Assembly (NCBI RefSeq): GCF_013378445.1
Contig: NZ_JABXYK010000001.1
Span: 62,001-126,000, forward strand
Source: Mycoplana rhizolycopersici
GTDB taxonomy: Bacteria > Pseudomonadota > Alphaproteobacteria > Rhizobiales > Rhizobiaceae
Direction of reading: 5' to 3'
Length of the DNA: 64,000 nt
Shown: piece by piece, positions 33,630-41,821 of the stretch
How positions within the stretch are numbered: the first letter of the stretch is position 1
Layout: each line of letters opens with the position of its first letter
Made by a program: the position numbers and the translations under genes
Notes under the pieces: generated by a model
The model's database searches: none
Told to the model about the DNA's origin: nothing
What the model saw: only the letters and a program-made list of their open reading frames with translations

Positions 33630-34844
33630 TCACGCGACCGCGCGGGCAAGCGCGCATCGCGACCAGAGCGAGTGCAGCGCGCCGATGAGATGGTCGATAT
33701 CCGCATCCGAATGCATCGGCGTCGGCGTAATGCGCAGGCGCTCGGTCTTCTTCGGCACCGTCGGATAGTTGATCGGCTGGACGTAGACCCCGAAATTGTC
33801 GAGCAGCAGATCGGAGATCCACTTGCACTTGGCGGCGTCACCGACGAGCACCGGAACGATGTGGCTCGGATTGGGCATGTGCGGGATGCCGTTGCGGTCG
33901 AGCAGCGAGCGCAGGCGGCGAACACGCTCCTGGTGCGCGAAACGCTCGATCTGGCTTTCCTTCAGATGACGGATCGAAGCCAGCGCGCCGGCGGCAAGTG
34001 CCGGCGGCAATGCGGTGGTGAAGATGAAGCCGGAGGCGAACGAGCGGATGAAATCGCAAAGTGCCGCCGACGCGGCAATGTAGCCGCCCATGACGCCGAA
34101 CGCCTTGCCGAGCGTACCTTCGATCACCGTCAGGCGATGCATCAGGCCCTCGCGCTCGGCAATCCCGCCGCCGCGCGGACCGTACATGCCGACGGCGTGA
34201 ACCTCGTCGAGATAGGTCATCGCGCCATACTTGTCGGCGAGATCGCAGATCTCCTTGATCGGCGCGATATCGCCGTCCATCGAATAAACCGATTCGAAGG
34301 CGATGATCTTCGGCGCCTTCGGATCGGCAGCCGCGAGCTTCGCCTCGAGGTCCTTCAGGTCGTTGTGCTTCCAGATTACCCGCTCGCACTTCGAATGGCG
34401 GATGCCTTCGATCATGGAGGCGTGGTTGCCGGCATCGGAGAACATGATGACGCCGGGGATCTTGGAACAGAGAGTACCGAGCGCCGCCCAGTTCGAAACG
34501 TAGCCGGAGGTGAAGAGCAGTGCTGCTTCCTTGCCGTGCAGGTCGGCCAGCTCGCGCTCCAGAAGGACGTGATAGTGGTTGGTGCCCGAAATGTTGCGGG
34601 TGCCGCCAGCACCCGCGCCACACTGGTCGATGGCGAGCTTCATCGCCTCGGTGACCTTAGGATGCTGCCCCATGCCGAGATAGTCGTTGGAGCACCAGAC
34701 CGTGACTTCCTGCGTGCCCGAATCGGTGTAGCGCGTCGCCTTGGGGAACCCGCCGCTGTGGCGCTCCAGTTCGGCGAAGACGCGATAGCGGCCTTCCTGG
34801 TGCAGCCCGTCCAATTCGTTTTTGAAGAAAGCCTCGAAATCCAT
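33630..34844 (-). CDS. hemA: 5-aminolevulinate synthase
   Basis: A 404-residue PLP enzyme that condenses glycine and succinyl-CoA to 5-aminolevulinate, first step of haem and corrin synthesis by the C4 route used in alphaproteobacteria. The N terminus [23 protein letters not shown] is the usual rhizobial form. The fold-type I core shows [17 protein letters not shown], the PLP aspartate in [12 protein letters not shown], and the Schiff-base lysine near K246 in [14 protein letters not shown]. The ATG at 34844 is preceded by GGAGA; a GTG one codon upstream is less likely. A candidate FNR/FixK box lies about 170 bp upstream. Confidence 0.96.
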   Translation of the reverse strand: MDFEAFFKNELDGLHQEGRYRVFAELERHSGGFPKATRYTDSGTQEVTVWCSNDYLGMGQHPKVTEAMKLAIDQCGAGAGGTRNISGTNHYHVLLERELADLHGKEAALLFTSGYVSNWAALGTLCSKIPGVIMFSDAGNHASMIEGIRHSKCERVIWKHNDLKDLEAKLAAADPKAPKIIAFESVYSMDGDIAPIKEICDLADKYGAMTYLDEVHAVGMYGPRGGGIAEREGLMHRLTVIEGTLGKAFGVMGGYIAASAALCDFIRSFASGFIFTTALPPALAAGALASIRHLKESQIERFAHQERVRRLRSLLDRNGIPHMPNPSHIVPVLVGDAAKCKWISDLLLDNFGVYVQPINYPTVPKKTERLRITPTPMHSDADIDHLIGALHSLWSRCALARAVA

Positions 34845-35012
34845 CACTGTCTCCAGACCGGTAACCCGGCATGCTCAGGCGAAGGGTGCCTGTCTTGTTC
34901 CTCGACTACACGGCGGTAGCCATTGCTGCAATGCAAAGGAACTGCGGCAAATCCGCACCCACCTTTGAACCATTCCAAGGCTTCATACAAGCGCAGAAAC
35001 AACTGCCGCATG

Positions 35013-35026
35013 ATGATTTATGTCAA
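35013..35026 (-). promoter_or_regulatory. Candidate FNR/FixK (anaerobox) site for hemA
   Basis: On the minus strand the site reads TTGAC-ATAA-ATCAT, differing from the FNR/FixK consensus TTGAY-N4-ATCAA only in the last base. It lies 169 bp upstream of the hemA start, between hemA and the CoxM-like gene. TTGACA within it could instead be a -35 element. Low-oxygen control of hemA by FNR/FixK-type regulators is known in some alphaproteobacteria. Confidence 0.45.
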
Positions 35027-35085
35027 GTCGAAACGAATTCGGGGCGGCCGTGCCGCCCCAAAGGATGTGCGATCGGTGCCGGAGT

Positions 35086-35883
35086 TCAGGTTGCCGCGGC
35101 AACGGCGCGCCGGGCCATCACGTTGACGAGATTGGCCCGATACTCCGCGCTGCCGTGCAGGTCCGACAGCATGTCCGCCGGATCGGTCGTCACGCCTGAA
35201 AGGGCATCGGGCGAAAAATTGCCCGCAAGCGCCTGCTCCATCCCGCTGTGCCGGAAGACGCCGTCCGAGCCTGCGCCCGTCACGCCCACCCGAACGCCGC
35301 TGGCGCTCTTGGCCACGAAGACGCCCGTCATCGCGTAGCGCGACGCCGGATTCGGGAATTTGCTGTAGCCGGCTTTCTCCGGTGCTGCGAATTCCACGGC
35401 CACGATGATTTCGTCTTCATTGAGCGCCGTCTCGAACAGGCCGGTGAAGAAGTCGTCCGCGGCAATGCGCCGCCTGTCAGTGACGATCATGGCGCCGAGG
35501 GCGAGCATGGCGGATGGGTAATCGGCGGCCGGATCGTTGTTGGCCACCGACCCGCCGACCGTTCCCATGTGGCGCACATGCGGATCGCCGATCAGCGATG
35601 CGAGATGGGACAGCGCGGGACAGGCCGCCTTGATCTCGGCCGAGGAAGCCACCTCGGCATGCGTCGTCGCCGCTCCTATTCGCACCGTCCCGCCGGAGAC
35701 GGTGATCCCTTTCATCTCGGCGACGTGCCTGAGGTCGACGAGATCGGACGGCGCAGCGAGCCGCTGCTTCATCGTCGGGATGAGCGTCATCCCGCCCGAT
35801 ACATACTTGGTCTCTTCACCAGTCCCTTTCAGCCGAACAGCGTCGGCGACCGAGGATGCGCGATGATAGTTCGTTGCGTACAT
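35086..35883 (-). CDS. FAD-binding medium subunit, CoxM-like
   Basis: A 265-residue FAD subunit of a xanthine oxidase/CO-dehydrogenase-family molybdenum hydroxylase. Family FAD motifs are KYVSGGMTLIPTMKQRL (residues ~28-44; the usual AGGTDL-like loop is altered), IGAATTHAEV and HMGTVGGSVANNDPAADYPSA (the typical TxGGxxA...D.P segment near 110). It passes electrons from the [2Fe-2S] subunit to the final acceptor. It is the last gene of an S-L-M cluster, 14 bp after the large subunit gene. The start at 35883 (MYATNYHRASSV) is the normal N terminus. Confidence 0.88.
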   Translation of the reverse strand: MYATNYHRASSVADAVRLKGTGEETKYVSGGMTLIPTMKQRLAAPSDLVDLRHVAEMKGITVSGGTVRIGAATTHAEVASSAEIKAACPALSHLASLIGDPHVRHMGTVGGSVANNDPAADYPSAMLALGAMIVTDRRRIAADDFFTGLFETALNEDEIIVAVEFAAPEKAGYSKFPNPASRYAMTGVFVAKSASGVRVGVTGAGSDGVFRHSGMEQALAGNFSPDALSGVTTDPADMLSDLHGSAEYRANLVNVMARRAVAAAT

Positions 35884-35897
35884 GGCCGTTCGCTCCC

Positions 35898-38249
35898 TCA
35901 GTGCGCTGCATGGATCGCCGCCCAGACCTTTTGCGGCGTGGCGGGCATGGACAGGTCGTTGTTGCCGATGGCGTCGGTGATCGCGTTGATCAGCGCCGGC
36001 GGCGAACCGATGGCGCCGGCCTCGCCGCACCCTTTGATGCCGAGCGGATTGCCCGGGCACGGCGTGTTCTGGTGCGAGACCTGGAAGGACGGCAGATCGT
36101 CCGCCCGCGGCATGGCGTAGTCCATGTAGCTCGCCGTCAGAAGCTGCCCCGACTGTGCGTCATAATGGACGCCTTCGAGCAGCGCCTGGCCGATGCCCTG
36201 GGCGATGCCGCCATGCACTTGCCCCTCCACAATCATCGGATTGATGATGTTACCGAAGTCGTCGGCCGCGACGAACTGGATGATGTCGGTCTTGCCCGTT
36301 TCCTGGTCGATCTCCACCTCGCAGATGTAGCAGCCGGCCGGGAAGGTGAAGTTGGTCGGATCGTAGAACGCTCCCTCCTTCAGCCCCGGCTCCATGCCGC
36401 CCGGCAGGTTGTGCGCGGTATAGGCGGAGAGCGCCACCTGGAACCACGGCACCGTCTTGTCGGTGCCGGCGACCTTGGCCTCGCCGTTCTCGATGACGAT
36501 GTCGCTTTCGTCCGCCTCCATCAGGTGGGCAGCGATCTTCTTCGCCTTCGCCTCGACCTTGTCGAGCGCCTTCACGATCGCCGACATGCCGACGGCGCCC
36601 GAACGAGAACCATAGGTTCCCATGCCCATCTGCACTTTGTCGGTATCGCCATGAACAACCGAAACGCTGTCGATCGGCACCCCGAAACGGTCGGCGACGA
36701 GCTGGGCGAAGGTGGTCTCGTGCCCCTGGCCGTGGCTGTGCGAGCCGGTGAGGACTTCGATCGTGCCAACTGCGTTGACCCGCACCTCCGCCGATTCCCA
36801 CAGGCCAACGCCCGCCCCGAGCGAGCCTACGGCGGCCGACGGCGCGATGCCGCAGGCCTCGATGTAGCAGCTCATGCCGATGCCGCGCTTCTTGCCGCGC
36901 TTTTCCGCCTCGGCCTTTCGCGCGGGAAAGCCCGCCCAGTCGGCCTGCTTCATGGAAGCTTCCAGCGAAGCCTCGTAGTTGCCGGCGTCGTAGTTCATGA
37001 TGACGGGCGTCTGGTAGGGGAACGAGCGGATGAAGTTCTTCCGCCGCAGTTCCGCCGGCGACACCCCGAGTTCGCGCGCCGCCGTCTCGATCGTCCGTTC
37101 CAGGAGATAGGTGGCCTCCGGCCGCCCTGCACCGCGATAGGCGTCGACGGGCGTGGTGTTCGTATAGACCGCCCGCACATTCGCATGGATCGCCGGGATC
37201 GCGTACTGGCCGGACAACAGCGTCGCGTAGAGATAGGTCGGCACCGAAGAGGAGAACAGCGACATGTAGGCGCCGAAGTTGGCGATCGTGTCGACCTTGA
37301 GCGCGGTGATGCGATTGTCTTTGTCGAAGGCCATCTTGACCGTCGAACGATGATCGCGGCCATGCGCGTCCGTGAGAAAAGCTTCCGTCCGGTCGGAAGT
37401 CCATTTCACCGGCACGCCCGCACGCTTTGACGCCCAGAGACAGACGATTTCTTCCGGATAGATGAAGATCTTCGACCCGAAGCCACCACCGACGTCCGGC
37501 GCGATCACGCGCAGCTTGTTTTCCGGCGCCACATTGTAGAAGGCGCTCATCACCAGCCGCGCCACATGCGGGTTCTGGCTGGTCGTGTAGCAGGTGTAGT
37601 GATCTTCCGCGCTGTCATAGACACCCAGCGCCGCGCGCGGCTCCATGGGGTTTGGCGCCAGCCGGTTGTTGAGGATCGTCATTTCGGTGACGTGCGCGGC
37701 GGCGGCGATCGCCGCATCCGTCTCCGCCTCGCTGGTGCCGATCGCCCAGTCGTAGATGAGGTTGCCCGCAGCTTCCGGATGAAGCTGCGGCTGGCCGGCC
37801 GTGAGAGCAGTCGCTGCATCCGTGACGGCTGGCAGCTCCTCATAATCCACCACGACCTGCTCGGCCGCATCCCGCGCCTCGCCGACGCTGTCGGCAACGA
37901 CCACGGCGACCGCATCGCCCACGTACCGGACCGTCTCGTGCGCGAGCGGGCGCCAGGCACCCATCTTCATCGGGCTGCCATCCTTCGAATGGATCATCCA
38001 GCCGCAGATCAGGTTGCCGATGCCATCATCGAGCATCTGCTGGCCGTTCAATACCGCGATCACGCCCGGCATCTTTTCCGCTGCGGAAGCGTCGATGCGC
38101 TTGATTTTCGCATGTGCATGGGGCGAGCGCACAAACGCGGCATATTTCATACCCGGCACGACCATGTCGTCCGTATAGCGCCCCTTGCCCGTCAGAAACC
38201 GCTTGTCTTCCTTTCGCGCCACCCGCGCGCCGATACCTTCCACACCCAT
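35898..38249 (-). CDS. Molybdopterin-binding large subunit, form-II CoxL-like
   Basis: A 783-residue catalytic subunit of the xanthine oxidase family. The active-site segment is VDAYRGAGRPEATYLLER: AYRGAGR marks form-II CoxL-like proteins, unlike the AYxCSFR of true (form I) CO dehydrogenase, so CO oxidation is not established. VGGGFGSK near residue 255 is the Mo-cofactor loop, and HSHGQGHETTFAQ (about 505-518) and CGEAGAIGSPPALINAI near the C terminus carry a further cofactor loop and the catalytic glutamate. The substrate is unknown; an aldehyde or N-heterocycle is possible. No XdhC/CoxDEFG-type maturation genes are in the window. Confidence 0.9.
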   Translation of the reverse strand: MGVEGIGARVARKEDKRFLTGKGRYTDDMVVPGMKYAAFVRSPHAHAKIKRIDASAAEKMPGVIAVLNGQQMLDDGIGNLICGWMIHSKDGSPMKMGAWRPLAHETVRYVGDAVAVVVADSVGEARDAAEQVVVDYEELPAVTDAATALTAGQPQLHPEAAGNLIYDWAIGTSEAETDAAIAAAAHVTEMTILNNRLAPNPMEPRAALGVYDSAEDHYTCYTTSQNPHVARLVMSAFYNVAPENKLRVIAPDVGGGFGSKIFIYPEEIVCLWASKRAGVPVKWTSDRTEAFLTDAHGRDHRSTVKMAFDKDNRITALKVDTIANFGAYMSLFSSSVPTYLYATLLSGQYAIPAIHANVRAVYTNTTPVDAYRGAGRPEATYLLERTIETAARELGVSPAELRRKNFIRSFPYQTPVIMNYDAGNYEASLEASMKQADWAGFPARKAEAEKRGKKRGIGMSCYIEACGIAPSAAVGSLGAGVGLWESAEVRVNAVGTIEVLTGSHSHGQGHETTFAQLVADRFGVPIDSVSVVHGDTDKVQMGMGTYGSRSGAVGMSAIVKALDKVEAKAKKIAAHLMEADESDIVIENGEAKVAGTDKTVPWFQVALSAYTAHNLPGGMEPGLKEGAFYDPTNFTFPAGCYICEVEIDQETGKTDIIQFVAADDFGNIINPMIVEGQVHGGIAQGIGQALLEGVHYDAQSGQLLTASYMDYAMPRADDLPSFQVSHQNTPCPGNPLGIKGCGEAGAIGSPPALINAITDAIGNNDLSMPATPQKVWAAIHAAH

Positions 38250-38383
38250 CAGTCATCTCCTCCCGGAAAACGTCACGCGAACGAAAGGCAGCCAGCCGGA
38301 TTTCACTGTCAGGAAACCTCGATCCGGCCGCCGGCGCCCGCAAAATTCGAACACGCCGGCGTCCTGCGAACCAGGACCTGCGG

Positions 38384-38872
38384 CTACTCCGCCGCCTGCC
38401 GGCCCGCGCTCATTTCCGCAGCCGCGGCAAGGATGGCCTTGACGATGTTATGGTAGCCCGTGCAGCGACAGATGTTGCCTTCGAGGTTTTCGCGCACCGT
38501 TTTCTCATCCAGCGCGCCGCCATAGCGATTGATCATGTCGACCGCCGTCATCACCATGCCCGGCGTGCAGAAACCGCACTGAAGGCCGTGATGCGCCTTG
38601 AACGCGGCCTGCACCGGATGCAGTTCGCCGTCGCGCGCAAGCCCTTCGATCGTAAGGATTTCGGAGCCGGCGGCCTGGACCGCCAAGGTGGAACAGCTCT
38701 TGATCGACCTGCCGTCCATATGCACGACGCAGGTACCGCACTGCGAGGTGTCGCAGCCCACATGCGTGCCAGTCAGCCCCAGCTTCTCCCGGATGAACTG
38801 GACCAGCAAGGTCCGATCCTCGACGTCGCCGCTGACCTGCCGGCCGTTAACCGTCATCGTAACTTTCGTCAT
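38384..38872 (-). CDS. [2Fe-2S] small subunit, CoxS-like
   Basis: A 162-residue iron-sulfur subunit with two [2Fe-2S] clusters: the plant-type ferredoxin one with [10 protein letters not shown] and a later KSC (about residues 39-62), and the C-terminal helical one with [10 protein letters not shown] and CRCTGY. These carry electrons from the molybdenum centre to FAD. It is first in the S-L-M cluster, with a 134-bp gap before the large subunit. Its promoter should lie in the 427-bp gap upstream of it that it shares with the glycine-zipper lipoprotein gene. Confidence 0.94.
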   Translation of the reverse strand: MTKVTMTVNGRQVSGDVEDRTLLVQFIREKLGLTGTHVGCDTSQCGTCVVHMDGRSIKSCSTLAVQAAGSEILTIEGLARDGELHPVQAAFKAHHGLQCGFCTPGMVMTAVDMINRYGGALDEKTVRENLEGNICRCTGYHNIVKAILAAAAEMSAGRQAAE

Positions 38873-39299
38873 TCACTCCTCCCTCGTGGGTCGCACGGCG
38901 AGGCATTCCGGGTCCGAAAGCTCCCTTGAGCGGCGAATTCGAAGAAACCGAAATGCCCGCAATCCTAAAGCTGCCGGATTGCAATGAGCAATCCGTTGCG
39001 CGACGACACCCCTCCGCATCTCACGCACAGTCGCCGGCATCATTCGCCGTTTTCAATTTGTGATCAACTGCTTCTTTTCCTCCGACGCGAAATTTTTATC
39101 CTGCGAACAAATCAGGACGTGGGGTCGTTCGGCTTTATTCACGATCCAAAAAAATACTTTAAACCCATAGACTTCCCCATTTTCCGCCTTATTCTTCGCT
39201 TTTGTGACATTGCAAGCGAAGCAAACCGGTCACAGCCGGTTTACGCAGACGTGATAAAGCGGTCGCGGTCGCGCTCCGCTCAACTTTGGAGAGATTTCA
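38873..39299. other. Divergent, AT-richer intergenic region with palindrome
   Basis: No gene is seen in these 427 bp. They lie between the CoxS-like gene and the lipoprotein gene, which diverge, and are AT-rich around 39040-39220. A 7-bp inverted repeat AAACCGG/CCGGTTT (39223-39242, loop TCACAG) sits about 60 bp before the lipoprotein start and could be an operator or a leader hairpin. Confidence 0.5.
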
Positions 39300-39551
39300 A
39301 TGAAGAAAGCCATCGCACTCGTGCTGATCGGCCTGTCGGTCGCAAGCTGCACGCAGACGGAAAAGGGGGCCGGCATCGGTGCAGCCACCGGTGCGATCAT
39401 CGGCGGCGCGGTAACCGGCAACGTCCGCGGTGCTGCCGTGGGTGCAGCCATCGGCGGCGTCAGCGGCGCCCTCATCGGCCATGTCCGCGACCAGCCGGGC
39501 CAGTGCTACTATCGCGACCGCTACGGCCGCCGCTATATCGACGCCTGCTGA
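39300..39551 (+). CDS. Glycine-zipper outer-membrane lipoprotein
   Basis: An 83-residue small lipoprotein: lipobox SVASC (C17), then a glycine-zipper domain with repeated GxxxG-type spacing (GAGIGAATGAIIGGAVTG and GAAVGAAIGGVSGALIG, residues ~23-60) and a short C-terminal QCYYRDRYGRRYIDAC with two cysteines. Such YMGG/Rick_17kDa-like proteins span or sit on the outer membrane; precise roles vary. TTGGAGAG lies upstream of the ATG. A strong terminator follows, so it is a single-gene unit with an AT-rich promoter region. Confidence 0.87.
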   Translation: MKKAIALVLIGLSVASCTQTEKGAGIGAATGAIIGGAVTGNVRGAAVGAAIGGVSGALIGHVRDQPGQCYYRDRYGRRYIDAC

Positions 39552-39583
39552 TCCTTTTCGAACAGTATTCTGCGCTATCATCT

Positions 39584-39610
39584 GGCCCCGGCATCGTCCG
39601 GGGCCTTTTG
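39584..39610 (+). terminator. Rho-independent terminator after lipoprotein gene
   Basis: GGCCCCGG and CCGGGGCC form a perfect 8-bp stem around CATCGT, followed by TTTT. It lies 32 bp after the glycine-zipper lipoprotein stop. Confidence 0.88.
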
Positions 39611-39827
39611 CATCCTTGCAACGGTCGTCGCGGAAAACCACCGGTCGCTTCCGTTTTTGCCGCAGGCGCGCTAGAACCGCCATTAATCTTAGGGAAATGC
39701 TAACAGGCTAGAGTCAATTGAAGCCTGCGTGGCCTTCCAGACCGTGATCGGGCTGCAAGTGCGCACAATCCGGGGAAAGCCGTGTTTCAGCGGCTTTCCT
39801 GCGGAAATGGAGAGGCAGCAACAGCGT

Positions 39828-41750
39828 ATGCGGCAGCGTATCGACCGGCCGAGATTGGGTTTTGCGTTCTGGCGGGCAGGCACGAGCCTCGCACTCGCGT
39901 CGACGCTTACCTTCCTGCCCGTCGCCGCCTCCCCGGCCTTTGCCTTCAAGATTTTCGGTATGCGCTTCTTCGAAAGCAAAGAAGAAGAGCCCGACGTCAT
40001 CGACCCGGTGAAGTACACGCTGACCTTCGACGCCGGAACGGATGACGACAATCTCAAGAATGCGATAGAATCGAGCGCCCTGCTGAAGCAGGACGAAGGG
40101 CAGCCGGTTTCGGGCAATCTCGGGCTTGTCATCAAGGCGCGCGACGATCGCGACCGCATTCTCGCCGCGCTCTACGAGAGCGCCCGTTATGGCGGCGTGG
40201 TCGATATCAGCATCAACGGCACCCCGATCGATTCGCTCCCGCCGATCCCGCAATTTCCTGCTGGCGCCGTACCGGTCAGCGTCACCGTGAGGCCCGGTCC
40301 AGCCTTCACGTTCGATTCCGTGACGCTGAAAGGTGATGCCGCCGGCCGCAACCCTGCGGATTACGGCCTCGTCCATGGGGCACGGGCAGACTCGACGGTG
40401 ATCATCCGGGCCGGCGAAAAGGTCGTGGCCGACCTGAAATCGCAGAGCCGGCCGCTCGCCCGCCTGACCGATCGCCAGGCCATCGCCGATCACAAGACAA
40501 ACACCGTCGATGTGGTGATTGCCGCGGAAGGCGGGCCGGTCGCCGACCTCGGCGACGTGAAGGTGACAGGCACGAAGGATGTCGATGCCGGCTTCGTGAA
40601 ATACTACTCGCGTATCAATGCAGGTCAGCCCTATTCGCCGGAACAGTTGACGAAGGCGGCCGATCGCCTCCGCCAGCTCGGCGTCTTCTCCAGCGTCACC
40701 ATCCGCGAGTCAGACAAGCTTGCGCCCGACGGGTCGCTGCCGATGACCATCGAGGTCTCTGAGGGCAAGATGCGCTACTTCGGCGCTGGCGCCCAGATCT
40801 CCACGATCGACGGTCTCGGCCTGCAAGGCTACTGGGGCCATCGCAACCTGTTCGGCCGGGCGGAATCGCTACGCATCGAGGGTACGATCAACGGCATCGG
40901 CGAAGGCAACGGCGTCAACGATATCGGCTATTCGCTCGGCGCCGTCTTCGCCAAGCCCGGCGCCTTCGGGCCTGCCTCCACCTTCACTGCGAGCCTGAAG
41001 GCAGCGATCAACGACACGGACGCCTTCTACGCGACCACGGCCACGGCCGCCGCGGGAGCGACGTTCGAGCTCAGCGACTTCGATACCGTATCGGGAGGCG
41101 GCGAGGTGGCGGCGATGCAGGTGGACGACGCCTTCGGCGACAACTTCTACCTGACGGCGGCGATCCCGTTGGAGTATGTCCGCGACACCCGCGACAACAA
41201 GCTCAACCCGACAACCGGCTACCGCGCCATGATCAACGCCAAGCCGACCTACGAGTTCGAGCGCAGCACGTTCTTCTCCAGCTTCGAGGCATCGGGATCG
41301 GCCTATCGCGCGCTCGGCGCCGAGGAACGCGTCGTGCTAGCCGGCAGGCTCGGCGTCGGCACGATCGTCGGCGCGCCGACGCTTGCCGATATCCCGGCTC
41401 CGCGCCGATTCTATCTCGGCGGTGGCGGATCGGTTCGCGGCTACGGGTTTCAGGACATCTCGCCGCGCAACAGCGACGGGGAACTGGTGGGCGGCCGATC
41501 CTACGTCCTCGCCTCCGCCGAAGTCCGCGTCAACATTACCGAGACGATCGGTATCGTGCCCTTCCTCGACGTCGGCACCGTCTCGCGTGACGCGCTCCCC
41601 GATTTCAGCGACATCCGCGCCGGCGCCGGCGTGGGCCTGAGATACGCCACGCCATTCGGCCCGATCCGCCTCGACGTGGCGGTACCGCTGCACCGTTACG
41701 ATGCCGGGGATTCCTTCGGCATCTACGCCGGCATAGGGCAGGCCTTCTGA
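39828..41750 (+). CDS. tamA: TamA, Omp85-family outer-membrane assembly protein
   Basis: A 640-residue protein of the TamA/BamA family. A signal peptide (ending ASPAFA near residue 38) is followed by periplasmic POTRA domains (about 60-310; the clearest is SRINAGQPYSPEQLTKAADRLRQLGVFSS) and a 16-strand beta barrel (about 330-640) that ends in phenylalanine. RFYLGGGGSVRGYGFQ is the conserved L6-loop VRGY-type motif. TamA works with TamB to insert some outer-membrane proteins and move lipids. Starts at 39807 and 39729 are also open; 39828 is chosen for GGAGAGG upstream and the signal-peptide fit, though the spacing (12) is long. It is 71 bp before tamB. Confidence 0.9.
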   Translation: MRQRIDRPRLGFAFWRAGTSLALASTLTFLPVAASPAFAFKIFGMRFFESKEEEPDVIDPVKYTLTFDAGTDDDNLKNAIESSALLKQDEGQPVSGNLGLVIKARDDRDRILAALYESARYGGVVDISINGTPIDSLPPIPQFPAGAVPVSVTVRPGPAFTFDSVTLKGDAAGRNPADYGLVHGARADSTVIIRAGEKVVADLKSQSRPLARLTDRQAIADHKTNTVDVVIAAEGGPVADLGDVKVTGTKDVDAGFVKYYSRINAGQPYSPEQLTKAADRLRQLGVFSSVTIRESDKLAPDGSLPMTIEVSEGKMRYFGAGAQISTIDGLGLQGYWGHRNLFGRAESLRIEGTINGIGEGNGVNDIGYSLGAVFAKPGAFGPASTFTASLKAAINDTDAFYATTATAAAGATFELSDFDTVSGGGEVAAMQVDDAFGDNFYLTAAIPLEYVRDTRDNKLNPTTGYRAMINAKPTYEFERSTFFSSFEASGSAYRALGAEERVVLAGRLGVGTIVGAPTLADIPAPRRFYLGGGGSVRGYGFQDISPRNSDGELVGGRSYVLASAEVRVNITETIGIVPFLDVGTVSRDALPDFSDIRAGAGVGLRYATPFGPIRLDVAVPLHRYDAGDSFGIYAGIGQAF

Positions 41751-41821
41751 ACGCGAGGGGCGGCTCGCCCGCCGACAGCGATGGATTCCCCTGTGCCGTA
41801 TTTTGCTTTAGGACTTGAATC

